64,000 nt of DNA from Protea cynaroides (Eukaryota > Streptophyta > Magnoliopsida > Proteales > Proteaceae). Each line of letters begins with the position of its first letter. The stretch's first letter is position 1. A program made the position numbers and the translations under genes. This document shows positions 1 to 12,035 of this stretch, piece after piece. The stretch is taken from assembly GCA_028583415.1 (NCBI GenBank), contig CM053271.1, positions 91,344,584 to 91,408,583 of the forward strand, written 5' to 3'. The notes under the pieces were generated by a model, which worked only from the letters and a program-made list of their open reading frames with translations, searched no databases and had not been told where the DNA came from.

Positions 1-2322
1 ATCGAACTAACCCGTCTTACCACCTTGTATCAGGTCTACATATCATGGCCGAGTCATGTGGACCAAGTGCGTGAAGAAACCACAAGACCAGGTATGAAAT
101 TAATCCAAAAATAGTCAATTATGAGTGTGTGGTCGCATGCCCAAACAGGTGTGATCGACCACACCTCAAAAGAGTCCAACCACACAAATTTTGGTCATGT
201 GGTCGAACATTTTAAAAGGTGTGGTCGACGGATTCTACGACCCCACCTCCGACCCCACGGAACCCAGTCAGAAACCGAATTTACGAAACCTTCCTAATCT
301 GAAGGGAGTTCTTTCCTAAAATCATTGGGGCATATTATGGAGGGTTTTCCTCTATAAATAGGACGTCCCTTAGCCTCTTTCACCCTTTTAGAACTCTAAT
401 TGAAAGTGAGAGAAAGAGAAGAGAAGAAAGAGAAGGAGAATTGAAGAGGAAGACTAAGGAGGAGAAAAATTCAGAGAAAACTCTGAATCTTCAGCAAGCT
501 TAAGGTATGAACATATTCCCCATGTTAAATTGAGAGCCTAGAATAGTTCATGAAGAAGATAGGAATTAGGAGAAACCCAAATCATCCATCCATGGATAAA
601 TTCTAAGAGAATCCATGGAGAAAATTATGTGGACAATGGATGGTGTATAAAATAATAGTTTTGAGTCATAGAACAATCATAGGAAGGACCATGATGATAA
701 GTCAAAAGATTCAAACATGAAGGAATGGAATTAAGAGTGAAAGGTCGACCATAACACGTGTGGTCGCACGTGAGGTCACATGATGTCCGACCCCACCAGA
801 CACATATGTCCAACCACATGCCCTCGAAAAGCCTCCAGGGAGGGTGTGGTCGCACGTGTGGTCGGAGTATGTCCGACCCCACCCTGCAACCCCACGCCCT
901 GTGGTCGCAGAAACTGAGACCACAGGTGCTGCCACACCTGCGACCCCTCAGTTTCTGTTAGTCTAAACACATGGGAATTAATTATAATTAAAAATCTATC
1001 AACTTGTTAGGTTTACAAGTGATCTAAGAGTGAATTATAAAGCTTGAACGATCTACTATCAATCAAAGGTGAGGGAACAAGACCTAAATTAATTGGCTAA
1101 TAATAAACTGTTTTCGTTTTTTGAGTCCAATACTATGAATGATTCTATACTTGTTTGATTGTAATGTGCATATCACATGTCATCCACTATCCTGTAAATA
1201 TTATTCATGCATATTTAATTTCTGTTTATTTATAATATGATGTTGATGATGATGCTAGGAATAGGCATGTGAATGTATGTGTGTGGTTAGTATACTTGAT
1301 GCGAGTGGAGCATCAGGGGGAGGACGTGACACTGTGGTTCATCCTGGTTACCAGACTCTAGCTCCATCTCTACTCAAGTCTTGTCCACTAACATCGTCGT
1401 ATCGCCATTACCTTAGCAGAACTATTACGTCGTAGGGCATCAGGGGAGGTGGTCTCGGACCGTGTAGTCTCTGACTCTGCCGGGGGGCCTTAGCTCTATC
1501 TCTATGGATGTATTGAGGGATGCTAGGGTAAGGCCTTGGATACACTGTTTGACATTAGGATTGGTTAGTTGCGAGCCCAGTTTGCAAACCCTCGTCAATA
1601 GGGGCTTACGTTTTGGTATGGGTAGGGCATCAGGGGAAGTGTCATGCGGTGTTTGATGTGGGCACTTTAGCTCTATCTCTATTCCATGATGGGTGCATGT
1701 GGGATGGCAATGATGTTTGATCTATTGGGCAGCTTCACACACTCGTGTATAGAGGTGCGGCGGCCACCTATCCTTTCTATTGCACATTGCAAACTTATGA
1801 ACCAGACCAAAGATATGAATTGAATGCATGCATATGTTTGTTGCATTGTTTTGTTTGTTCACTGAGCCATGATGTGTGCTCACCCTTTTGACGTCGAATA
1901 CTTTTAGTTGATGATGCAGGTACTACTGTAGAAGATTATATGAATGCTCCAATGTACGGGCATGTTGCGGCGATGGATGCAGAAGCTATGATGGAGTCGC
2001 ATGATTCATCGTGCGAGTGCAACTCATGCGTCTTTGATTAGGCTTATTTGTTGGATTATTAAGAAGATGTAATTAATTATTTTATTTTATTTTATCTCTA
2101 AGTCATTTTGAGATAATTGGATAATTTATTTATTTTATCACTGTTAGATTCTCAGTTCATTATTATTAAAGACTTCCGCTATTGTTTATTTACTCTGATT
2201 ATGGTTGTGGATGTATATGGTTTAAGCAAAAAGGATACAGCCTATTCGAGATCCTGTTTGAACTGTTGGATCATAGACGGTTCATCACACCATTCTGGTT
2301 GGTTCAGAATTGGGGTGTGACA
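1..2322 (+). repeat. Long terminal repeat of a Ty3 (Tekay/Del-like) element, left edge cut by the window
   Basis: Seen: the first bases match, about 12 bp in, the end of the inverted LTR at 9548-11877, so only the initial TGTAAGACCCGT lies outside the window. The repeat ends GGGGTGTGACA at 2322. A TATA box (tctataaata) lies at 351-360, followed by purine-rich leader sequence. Splice-donor-like sites follow near 507 (aag/gtatga) and 1068 (aag/gtgagg). The middle holds repeats of the motif atcagggg(a)gg and of agctctatctctat. Immediately after 2322 comes gag-like coding sequence, not a tRNA primer site, so this is most likely a solo LTR sitting in gag rather than the 5' LTR of the downstream element. 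The left target duplication lies outside the window, so this cannot be settled here. Confidence 0.85.
1920..2041 (+). other. Conserved exon-like short reading frame inside the LTR
   Basis: A 3' splice-site-like sequence (gatgatgcag) at 1910-1919 is followed by an open frame that reads TTVEDYMNAP and ends SCECNSCVFD before a TAG at 2039-2041. The counterpart in the LTR at 5778-7853 has the same acceptor, the same codon phase and the residues TVEDYVDTP...SCECHFCVYL. The inverted LTR at 9548-11877 has TVEDYVNTP at the same place. The two cysteines spaced CxC plus a third (CECxxC) are shared by the two plus-strand copies. I do not recognise the peptide. It may be the last exon of a spliced LTR transcript or only conserved non-coding LTR sequence. 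Confidence 0.45.
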
Positions 2323-3166
2323 GCTCGAGTGCTGGAGTCTAGTCAGAAAGAGAGCCACCTTGCTCAGAATCGTGGTTTGAAGAGGCCAAATGAAAATATG
2401 TTAAACGGAGGAAACTTGAAGACCTTCAAACCATTCCGGCCATAGAACACTAATGGGGCAGCCAAGACGACCTAAACGGTCTTACCACAACCTGGACAAC
2501 TAACTGCAAACATCAAGTGCTTCAACTGCGACCAAATGGGGCATTATGCAAAGACATGCCCTAAGCCCAATAAGCAATTGTAGTAAGGAAAGGTGTATGT
2601 CGTGACTTCTGAAGATGTCGTCGCATCACCTGATGTGGTCACAGGTATGACCTAACCTTTATCTCTTACAGTATTTTTTGTGTGAGCATGTAGACTAAAC
2701 CTAGGTTAAAACTACAGGTATTGTAACCATATTCAGTGTATCCGTCAGAGTTCTCTTTGACTCTGGGACTACCCATTCTTTTGTATCTGTCTCTTTTGGA
2801 AAGAAATTAAATGTACCCATCAGACCTTTAGACCTCAAGCTATTAGTAAGATCACTATTGGGACTAGAAGTTATTTTAAATGAGTGTTATGGACCGTGTC
2901 CAATTCTTATTAATGGACAGAGTTTGGATGCGAACTTAGTTCAGCTCGAGATGGCAAACTTTGACGTCATCTTAGGAATAGGCTGGTTGTCTCAGCATTC
3001 TTTGAATCTGCTTTGTGCTGAGAAAAAGTTATCATTCAAGGGCAAAAACGGTGTAGATTTTAGTTTCATTGGGACCAAATTTCCTCATAAATGGAAGCTT
3101 ATTCTCTCTGCACTTAAGGCAAAAAATGCCTTGAAAATGGTGGAGTTGGATATTTGGTATCTGTGA
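2323..3166 (+). pseudogene. Ty3 gag-protease remnant
   Basis: Decayed Gag and protease of the host Ty3 element. Seen: a CCHC zinc knuckle (CFNCDQMGHYAKTC) at 2518-2559, and the aspartic protease active-site segment LFDSGTTHSFVS at about 2750-2785. A protease-to-RT linker follows (LEMANFDVILGIGWLSQH, near 2945-2998), which corresponds to the conserved 'DVILGMDWL' region of Ty3 proteases. The first part of gag is missing because the LTR ends at 2322. Several stops and frame changes make it non-functional. The family assignment to Ty3 is secure; the Tekay/Del clade is inferred from the integrase tail and the LTR length. Confidence 0.85.
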
Positions 3167-4430
3167 TGGACGTTACCAAAGAAGCGCCATGGATTAAAGA
3201 TATTAAAATTGTACGAGAATTTTCGAATGTATTTCTTGAAGACTTACCTGGGTTGCCACCTGATTGAGCAACTGAGTTCATTACAGACTTATCACCGAGG
3301 GAGGCACCTGTGTTTAAGGCACCCTATTGGATGGCTCCTATGGAATTGAAAGAACTAAATACTCAACTACAGGAGTTATTAGACAAGGGTTTTATCCGGT
3401 CAAGTATATCGCCATAGGGAGCATCAGTGTTGTTCGTGAAGAAGAAAAATGGTAGTGTTTGACTATGTATAGACTATCGAGAACTGAACAAGCTCACGAT
3501 CAAGAATCAAAACCCATTGCCACGGATTGATGACTTGTTCAATCAGTTGCAAGGTGCGAAGGTATTCTCCAAGATCGATTTACGATCAAGATACCATCAA
3601 CTAAAGATTAAGGGAAGCAACATTCCAAAGACAACTTTCAGAACCAGATAAGGACATTATGAGTTCTTAGTTATGTCTTTTGGGTAGACCAACGCACTTG
3701 CATCCTTCATGGAGCTTGTGAACCTGATGTTCCACAACATGCTTGATACTTGGATCATAGTTTTTATTGACGATATTTTGGTTTATTCCAAAGACAAAGA
3801 GAGTCATGCGACGGATCTTAGAGCAACCTTACAACGGCTAAGAAGGAAGAAGCTTTATGCCAAATTCAAGAAATGTGAGTTTTCGTTAGATGAGGTGATT
3901 TTCTTAAGTCACGTAGTGTCGTTAAAAGGAATAAAAGTGGACTCCAATAAAATAGAAGCAATTGTAGGGAGGAAAACACCTAAGAATGTTGTAGAGATCA
4001 AAAGTTTCTTGGGTTTAGCTAGTTATTATAGATGATTCATGGAGGACTACTCTAAGATCGTCGTACCTCTTACTAAGCTAACCAAGAAAGGAAAAAAGTT
4101 CATTTGGACCGACAAGTGTGAAGAATATTTCTAGATACTGAAGGCAAGATTAATATCGGCTCTTATCTTGACCATTCTACCAGGGCAGTCATTTACCCTG
4201 TACACCGATGCCTCTGGATTGGTTTTGGGATGCGTGTTGATACAAGGTGAGCAAGTGATTGCATATGCTTTGAGACAGTTGAAAGAGCACGAAAAGAATT
4301 ACCCTACCCATGACTTGGAGTTAGCAGCGGTGATTTATGTAATCAAGACTTAGAGACATTACCTATACGATGAAAAGTTTCAGATCAAGTCAGATCACAA
4401 GAGCCTTACCTACCTTTTCACACAGAAAGA
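3167..4430 (+). pseudogene. Ty3 reverse transcriptase - RNase H remnant
   Basis: Reverse transcriptase and RNase H of the same Ty3 element, broken by stop codons. Seen in order: 'DYRELNKLTIKNQNPLP' (about 3475-3525), 'FSKIDLRSRYHQ' (3565-3600), the catalytic motif VFIDDILVYS (3760-3789), the thumb region ending 'FLGLASYYR' (4008-4034), and RNase H with 'YTDASG' (about 4201-4218) and 'LELAAVIYVIK' (4318-4350). Internal stops include TAG in place of a tryptophan codon (near 3416) and TGA in place of arginine (near 3462). Both are transitions expected from deamination of methylated cytosine. Polymerase function is therefore lost. Confidence 0.9.
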
Positions 4431-5777
4431 GTTGAATGTGAGACAGAAAAAAATGGTTGGAACTCCTGAAAAACTATGATTGCGATATTTAGTATCATCC
4501 TGGCAAGGCCAATGTAGTTGTGTATGAATTAAGCATAAAAGGGATGCTGAAGCCAGAAGAAGAATCTAGCACGAGTGCTGCTCTGTGCTCTGCGGTGTCA
4601 ACTATTGAAGGGGATATGGTGCAACATATATTAGAGTCTCCAGTCGATCCAATAGAGTAAGGTCTGATACACAAGTTTTCAATTATGTTCATAGCATTAA
4701 AGATCCTACCAGATTTGATGGACGAAGTAAAAGTAGCAATTTTATTGGACCCATATCTGAGAAGTGTAAGAAGATTTGGAGAAGGGTAAACCAAATCCTG
4801 ACTTTACATTGGATGTAGATAAGGTACTGAGATACAAAGGACGATTGTGTATACTTGAAAGTGAAGACTCGGACCTTAGAGACAGAATAATGCTAGAAGC
4901 CCATTTTACTCCGTATTTAGAACATCCAGCAAGTACTAAAATGTATCATGATCTGAAGAGGTTATATTGGTGAAGAGGAATGAGGACAATGTGGCTAGGC
5001 ATGTGTTCCAGTGTCTAAATTGTCAGCAAGTGAAGGCCAAAAGACAGAGACTGACAGGTTTACTACAACCACTACCTGAACCTGCATGGAAGTGGGACTG
5101 CATCACTATGGACTTTGTCACGGGGTTACCACTGACCCCCAGATCAGTTGATGCAGTTTGGGAGATTGTTAATCGTCTTACAAAGACAACTCGTTTCATT
5201 ACTATACGACCTCAATGTACCTTAGAGTGACTAGCCAAGCTGTATATGGATCACATTGTCAGATTGCATGGTGTTTTCGAGAGCATAGTGTCCGATAGAT
5301 ACCCATGCTTTACTTTAAAGTTTTGGGAGGGACTACAGAAAGTGATGGGGACGAAGTTGAAGTTCAGTATAGCATTTCACCCTTAGACCGATGGTCAGTC
5401 TGAATGAATCATCCAAATTCTAAAAGATATGCTTCGAGCTTATACAATCAATTTCAAAGAAGCTTGGAATGAGAGGTTACCACTATTCGAGTTCGCTTAC
5501 AACAACAGCTACCAAGCTACTATACAAATGTCACCCTATGAGGCATTGTATGGTAGAAAGTGTCGAACCCCTCTATTTTGAAACAAAGTTGGTAAACGAA
5601 GAATAGTAGGACCAGAGTTTATGGAAGAAACTTGTCGAGTGGTTGACCAGATCAAAAAAAGAGTCAAGACAGCTCAAGAACATCAAAAGTAGTATGCGGA
5701 CAATAGACGTCGAGACCTTGAGTTCGCCATAGGTGACAAAGTATTCTTGAAAATATCACCTATGCGGGATTTGAAAC
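4431..5777 (+). pseudogene. Ty3 integrase remnant, 5' part
   Basis: Integrase of the same element. The zinc-binding HHCC domain is visible (final CLNCQQVK at about 5013-5036). It is followed by the catalytic core, where 'WDCITMDFVTGLP' (first Asp), 'VSDRYPCF' (second Asp, near 5290) and 'DGQSE' (Glu, near 5400) are all recognisable. The conserved 'PYEALYGRKC' stretch follows near 5533-5564. In-frame stops occur at several points, for example directly after DGQSE. The coding sequence is cut at 5777 by a solo LTR and resumes at 7859 in the same frame. Confidence 0.85.
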
Positions 5778-7853
5778 TGTAAGACCCGCACTCCATGAAC
5801 CCGATCTAAACTTTGAATTCATGTCGTAACAGGTCTTCCAATCATCACCGGGCCAGACGGGATAAGCGGATGACAAACAGGTACGAAACGGACCATTTAA
5901 GTATGAATTTTTATTCATATCGGTTGATGGTACCGGTCTTGGTACCGGTCGACCAGTATAGCCTGTGCGGCAGACTACTAAGATCCAGAACCGGATCTCT
6001 ACGGGTCCTACTTTCCAAATTCCGAACCCTAGGTAATCCTAGGAGGCTTCCTAAACTTAAACCTAGCCTATATAAACCCCTCTAAACCTCTTAGAATTCT
6101 TTCCATTGATCCTCACAAACCCTAGAAAGGAGAATGAGATTGAAGAAGGAAAAGGAGCTAGGAAGGAGAAGAAAGAGCCGCCATTGCCGTTCGACAAAGA
6201 ACACCTTACGCAAGTCAACGGTAAGTGCTTAAACCCTCTCTCACATTATGACTCTAAGATGGTTGGTTTGCTTTGATCAATACCATGCAAAGCAGGTATT
6301 GATCTAAACCCTATTTTACCGGTAATCCCTAATCTAGTCGGTAAACCCTATATTCGAGTTCTAGGTTGAGACCATCGAAACTAAGACTATAATGGAGTTG
6401 GAAACAACCCTAACTCAATGCTCAGACCTAGAATGTGTAGGAGGAACCCTAGGATCAATAGGGGGTGACCGGAGAAAGTCGAGAAACCAGACGTATGGTC
6501 TTCCGGAGACATACCGGTCGTAGATTTCCCCACAATGCTGTGATCGGTACCTGCGACCGGTCAGCCTTGTGAGAAGTTTTGTAATCTCGTTGGTTTTCTG
6601 ACCAACGTAAAACCTAAGAAAAACTATTCTAACTAAACCCTAATATCGTGTAGGACTTTGTGATAGCACGTTTGGACCTTGCGACGCAGAGCAAGCTATC
6701 AAACAAGCGTCAGGTAAGGGAATCGAACCTAAACCCTAATAATTAATGAACAGTAAAACATTGTTAAAACCTGATTCTATGGTGTGATGTTTGTGCATAC
6801 TTTATTTCCAGTTATTATTATTGTTCATGCATACTTGCTATGCTAGGTTGTGACTATTAGGCATGTGATTGTTTTCATTGGTGTGTGGAATGGGAAGGGC
6901 CTAGGGTCTAGGATCATTCCTCACACTAGCACCTTTCGTATCGTTCTGTCTTAGCATGCTTGGTGCGGGTAGGGTATCAGGGGGAGGACGTGGCACTGTA
7001 GTCTCCGGCCTGGCCACCAGACTCTAGTTCTATCTCTATGCCGTAGGGAGCTACGCTGGGACAGGGCCTACTGTGATGACATGTAGGATTAGTTAGTTGC
7101 GATCCCAGTTTGCAAGTCCTCACCAATAGGGGCTTACGTGTTGGTATGGGTAGAGTATCAGGGGAGGTGTTGGCGGTGTTTGATCCAGACGCCTTAGCTC
7201 TATATCTATTCCATGATAGGGTGCATGTGGGATGGCAGTGGTGTTTGATCCATTGGGCGGCTTCACACACTCGTGTATAGAGGTGCGGTGGTCGCCAATC
7301 CTTTCTATAGCACATTGAAAACTTAAAACCAGACCATGATGTGAATGTTACTCATGCATATGTTTGTTGCATTATCTGATTGTCTTACTGAGCTGAGTTG
7401 TGAGCTCACCCTTGTATATATACATGTTTTTATATGTGGATGCAGATTACACAGTGGAGGATTACGTGGACACTCCAGTGTATAGAGGCGTGGCTGCCTT
7501 GGACGTGCAAGCAGGAGAGGACGAGCATGACGCTTCATGCGAGTGCCATTTCTGCGTGTACCTTTAGGATTTGATTTTAATTTATTCTATTTATTTTTGG
7601 TTGGAAATACAGTGATGTAAAGATATTTATTTAAGTTTTGGGAATTTGAATAACTTGATATTTTATTTAAATTTATCAATAGATTACTCAGTTCATTCTA
7701 TTTAAGTCTTCTGCTGTATTTATTATATTCTGATTGTGGTTATGTGCAATGGTTTGTATGAGTGGACACAGTCTTATTGAGATCCTACTGTGAACCGTTG
7801 ATTCAGTGACGGTTCACTCACACTTCTGGTTCAGCCGAAAATGGGGTGTGACA
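5778..7853 (+). repeat. Solo LTR inside the Ty3 integrase gene
   Basis: Seen: a 2076 bp segment starting TGTAAGACCC and ending GGTGTGACA, flanked by the perfect 5 bp duplication gaaac (5773-5777 and 7854-7858). Removing it with one duplication restores an uninterrupted integrase reading (...MRDLKQFVKKGK). It belongs to the same superfamily as the LTRs at 1-2322 and 9548-11877 but is clearly diverged in its first kilobase. A TATA box lies at 6069-6076, donor-like sites near 6221 and 6714 (cag/gtaagg), and an exon-like conserved frame at 7446-7567. Only one LTR and no internal region remain, so it arose by recombination between two LTRs. Confidence 0.95.
7446..7567 (+). other. Conserved exon-like short reading frame in solo LTR
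   Basis: Homologous to 1920-2041. An acceptor-like ggatgcag (7438-7445) precedes a frame reading DYTVEDYVDTP and ending SCECHFCVYL before TAG at 7565-7567. If joined to a short upstream exon ending at the cag/gtaaggg donor near 6714, the frame stays open through that exon. This makes a spliced coding transcript conceivable here. In the LTR at 1-2322 the corresponding upstream exon contains stops. Confidence 0.45.
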
Positions 7854-7858
7854 GAAAC

Positions 7859-8260
7859 AGTTCGTTAAGAAGGGTAAATTATGTCCCTGGTACATTGGAC
7901 CTCATGAGAACTTGGCAAGACGTGGGAAAGTAGCATATCAACTTGTGCTACTGCCATCTATGTCTGGTGTACATGATGTATTTCACGTTTTACTATTAAA
8001 GAAATACATCAGAGATCCAACACACTTTTTAACTGTCGATCCATTAGATTTTACAGAGGACCTGAAATTCAAAGTAGTACCAACCTAGATCACTAGTTGG
8101 AAGGTATAGCATCTTCGCAACCAAGATATTTACTATGTCAAGGTTACATGGAAAAGCCAAAACATGGAAGAGGTAACACGGGAAGAGGAAAACACGATTA
8201 GGAAACAATATCCTCACCTGTTAAACTTGGAAGGTATGTACAAATTTTGAGGACGAAATT
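7859..8260 (+). pseudogene. Ty3 integrase remnant, C-terminal part
   Basis: Continuation of integrase after the solo LTR. The frame contains 'FVKKGKLCPWYIGPHE', the 'VFHVLLLKKYIRDP' segment near 7977-8018, and a tail with 'VKVTWKSQNMEEVTREEE' near 8140-8194 that ends 'YPHLLNLE'. This tail is characteristic of chromovirus integrases of the Tekay/Del type, where it contains a chromodomain-like C-terminus. There are single stop codons in the tail (for example near 8086). Confidence 0.8.
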
Positions 8261-8275
8261 TATTTTAGGGGGAGT
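8259..8275 (+). promoter_or_regulatory. Polypurine tract of the Ty3 element
   Basis: The purine-rich stretch tagggggag(t) lies immediately before the TGTAAGACC start of the 3' LTR at 8276. This is the position and composition of a plus-strand priming site. Confidence 0.75.
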
Positions 8276-9414
8276 TGTAAGACCTGCACTACACTAATCC
8301 AGTTTAACTGTATCGTGTCAGGTCTTCCCATCATAATCGGCTCAAGCGAACCAATAGTATGAAGAAACCACAAAGCCAGGTAAGAAATCAGTCTCTCGTA
8401 GGTTGTCCAATTAGACAATTTGGATTGTTCGGTCCTCGTATTGGGCGATTTGTTAGTCGATCGATTAAGCCCAGAATCTATCTTCGAGATTAGGAAAGTT
8501 TCCTAATTTGAGGGGATCACTTTCCTAATTGAGAAAGGACTCTATATGAAAACTTGCTTTCTATATAGAGGTCATCCCTCTACCTTATCTCACTCTTTTG
8601 ATCAATCTTAAACCCTAGAATTGAGAGGAGAGAAGATAAAAAGGAGAAGATGGCTTGGGAGAGAAAAAGGAGCTCTATAGAAAGGGTTTGTGCCATTGGG
8701 TCTCTAACTTACCACGTCAAGGATCTACGGTAAGTATGTTGCCTCTATAGAAGGTTAAGCCATGTTATATTTAGGATTTGAGATTACAATGTATGAGATC
8801 GGATTTAATCCAATACCAATACCATGATTTTGATCTTAAGGTTTTCAATATAAATCTGTAGTGATTGTAGTTGTTAAGGTTACAATGGTTGACTAAAACC
8901 AATAGTTAAAGGCCATAGAATGATCCTAGGATGGATCCCATTATTGAGCCAAAGAATCGACTCAGAAGGAATTTAGACTAAAAGACAAGCATGGAATATG
9001 ACTTAGGGGTTATCTGATCCCTTGACCGGTCAGCTAATTAGCAAACCAAAGAAGCGATCGGTCACTCTCAGAAAGTCTGATAGGGTTTTTCCAGATGGTT
9101 CATCGATCGGCCAATACAAGACTGGTGAGGAAACCGGGCAATGTCCGAAAGGCTCAAATAGCAGACCGGATAGTGAGTTTGTATATCAAAACTTGACTAA
9201 ACGAAACCCTAATTTAAGTTCATTAATTGTTTAAGCTTTTCACTTGTTCAAGATGTTTTCAAGGCTTGGAAGAGGAACAAACATCGTTCACAGGTAAGGG
9301 AACAAGACCTAAACTAATTAGTTAATAACAAGCTACCCTTTAGTTTATATTAACTTGACTGATGTCATGTTTTGAATGTTTGTTTGTGCATCTCACAAGT
9401 CATCCAATTAACTG

Positions 9415-9450
<36 letters not shown>

Positions 9451-9547
9451 TATTCATGCATATTTATTTATAATGCTTTCATGATATTGATGATGAGGAT
9501 AAACATGTGCTTCGTGTTTGGTTGGTATGTTAGATGGGGAGAGGTTA
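8276..9547 (+). repeat. 3' LTR of the host Ty3 element, first part
   Basis: Starts TGTAAGACCTGC directly after the polypurine tract. A TATA-like box lies near 8560 (tctatatag). Donor-like sites ctacg/gtaagt (near 8729) and cag/gtaaggg (near 9293) occupy the positions seen in the other LTRs. An (AT)n run lies at 9415-9449. The LTR is interrupted at 9547 by the inverted LTR 9548-11877 and resumes at 11883. Confidence 0.85.
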
Positions 9548-11877
9548 TATCACACCCCAATTCTGCACCAACCAGAATGGTGTGATGAACCGTCAATAAA
9601 TCAACGGTTCAACCAAGATCTCAAATAGGCTATCCCCACCATATTAAATCAAAACACATTCCACATTAATCAGAGATAATAAAGTAAATAGCGAAAGTCT
9701 TATAGATAATGAACTGAGGTCTAGTTATGATAAATAATTAATATTCTATTTATCTCCAAGTAACTAAAACATAATTTAATACATATTACAAATATCCAAA
9801 TACAAAAATTAAATTCTAAGCGTATCCACAATGAAACGCTCGCTTAACGAATCATAATAGTCCTCCACAGCTTGCTCATCTTAGCCGTCACATGTTCATA
9901 TGTTGGCGTGTTGACATAATCTTCAACCGTAATACCTACAACATGAGAAACTAAAAGAATTACGTGCACGAGGGTCAGCTCTCCAACTTGAGCTCAGTGA
10001 GTAAACAAAACAATACAACAAACATATGTAAGCATTCAATTCATATCTTTGGTCTGATTCATAAGTTTGCAATGTGCTATAGAAAGGTTTGGTGGTCACC
10101 TCACCTCTATACACAGGGTGTGTAAGCCCACCCAACGGATCAAACACCATTGTCATCCACATCCACCCCACCATGGAATAGAGATAGAGCTAAAGTGCTT
10201 AAGACCGCATCGCATCACACTTCCCCTGATGCCCTATCCATACCAACACATAAGCCCCTGTTGGCGAGGGCTTGTAAACTGGGTTCGTAATTAACCAATC
10301 CTAATGTCAAACAGTGTAACCAAGGCCTCACCCCAGCATCCCTCAATACGTCCATAGAGATAGAGCTAAGGCCCCCCGGCAGATTCAGAGACTACACGGT
10401 CCGAGACCACCTCCCCTGATGCCCTACAACGTAATAGTTCTGCTAAAGTAATGGCGATACGACGATGTTAATGGACAAAACTTGAGTAGAGATAGAGCTA
10501 GAGTCTGATGACCAGAATGAACCACAGTGTCACGTCCTCCCCCTGATGCTCCACTCGCATCAAGCATACTAACCACACACATACATTCACATGTCTATTC
10601 CTAGCATCATCATCAACATCATATTATAAATAAACAGAAATTAAATATGCATGAACAATATTAACAGGAATAGTGGATGACATGTGATATGCACATTACA
10701 ATCATACAAGCATAGAATCATTCATAGTATTGGACTCAATAAACGAAAATAGTTTATTATTAGCCAATTAGTTTATGTCTTATTCCCTCACCTTTGATTG
10801 AGTGTAGATCCTCGTTCAAGCTTTATGAATCACTTTTAAATCACTAGAAAGGCCTAACAAGTCGATAGATTTTAATTAGAATTAATTCCAATAAATTTAG
10901 ACTAACTAAAATCGTAGGGTCGCAGGTAGGGTAGCACCTAGGGTAGCAGTTTTCTGTGACCCTAGGGTGTAGGGTCGGATACCATTCGACCCTACGTGCG
11001 ACCACACCCTCCCTGGGACTTCCCGAGGGCATGTGGTCGATCCTGTGTCTCGTAGGGTCAGATATCATTCGACCCTACGTGCGACCACACGTATTCTGAG
11101 TCGACCTTTCATTCTAAAGCCCATTCTTTCATGTTTTGATCCTTTGACTTACTTTCATGGTCCATTCTAAAATTGTTCTATGGCTCAAAACTCCAAGTTA
11201 TACACTATTCATTGTCCATAATAATTTTCTCCATAGAATCTCTTGAAACTTATCCATGGATGGAGGATTTGGGTTTCTCCTAATCCTATGTTCTTCATAA
11301 CTATTCTAGAATCTCTTATTCAGGTAAGGAATTAGGTTCATACCTTTATTCAGAGGTTTCTCTGAAGTTTCCTTCTCTTCCTTAGTCTTCTTCTTCAAGT
11401 TTCCTTCTCTCCTTCTCTTCCTTCTCTTTCCCTTTCTCTCACTTTCAATTAGGGATCTAAAGGAGTGAAAGAGGCTAAGGGACGTCCTATTTATAGAGAA
11501 AAATCCTTCATAATAAGTCACAATGAGTTTAGGAAAGATCCCCTTAGAATTAGAAAAGTTTCTTAATTTTCGATTTCTGTCTGTCATCGTTGGGTCGGAC
11601 GTAGGGTCACAGGATCTGTCGACCCTACACTTCTTAGTCATCCGACCCTACGACTAAAAAGTCATTGGTTGGACTTCTGTTGAGGTGGGGTCGACCCTAC
11701 CTGTTTAGGCACCCCTATCTGTTTAGGCATGCGACCCTACCCTCACATTTATTGTTTTGGGTTAGACTTCATACCTGGTCATGTGGTTTCCTCACACACT
11801 TGGTCCACTTGGCTCGACCATGATAGGTACACCTGATACAAGGTGATAAGACCGATTAATTCGATACGGGTCTTACA
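9548..11877 (-). repeat. Solo LTR, inverted, inside the 3' LTR of the Ty3 element
   Basis: Reverse complement of an LTR closely related to 1-2322. It reads TGTAAGACCCGTATCG at its 5' end (11877) and ...GGGGTGTGATA at its 3' end (9548), so the terminal CA has become TA. The flanks ggtta (9543-9547) and gatta (11878-11882) are a 5 bp duplication with one mismatch. The TATA box lies at about 11487-11498 on the minus strand. The exon-like TVEDYVNTP frame lies near 9855-9945 on the minus strand, but it is shifted downstream and lacks the CECxxC end. Confidence 0.92.
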
Positions 11878-11882
11878 GATTA

Positions 11883-12035
11883 TAGCATCGAACTATTCAC
11901 CACACTGACATCATCGTATCATCGTTACCTTAGTGAACTTATTACGTCATAGGATATCAGGGGTATGATCGTGGTATGTGGCTGTAGCTCTACCAACGGA
12001 CCCTTGCTCTATCTCTATATGTCCCTAGACTTATC
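11883..12035 (+). repeat. 3' LTR of the host Ty3 element, second truncated part
   Basis: Sequence matching the middle of the LTRs resumes here: 'acatcatcgtatcatcgtta', 'atcagggg' and 'gctctatctctat' occur in the same order as at 1390-1505. It fades out at about 12030, so the 3' end of this LTR is missing. Confidence 0.7.
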
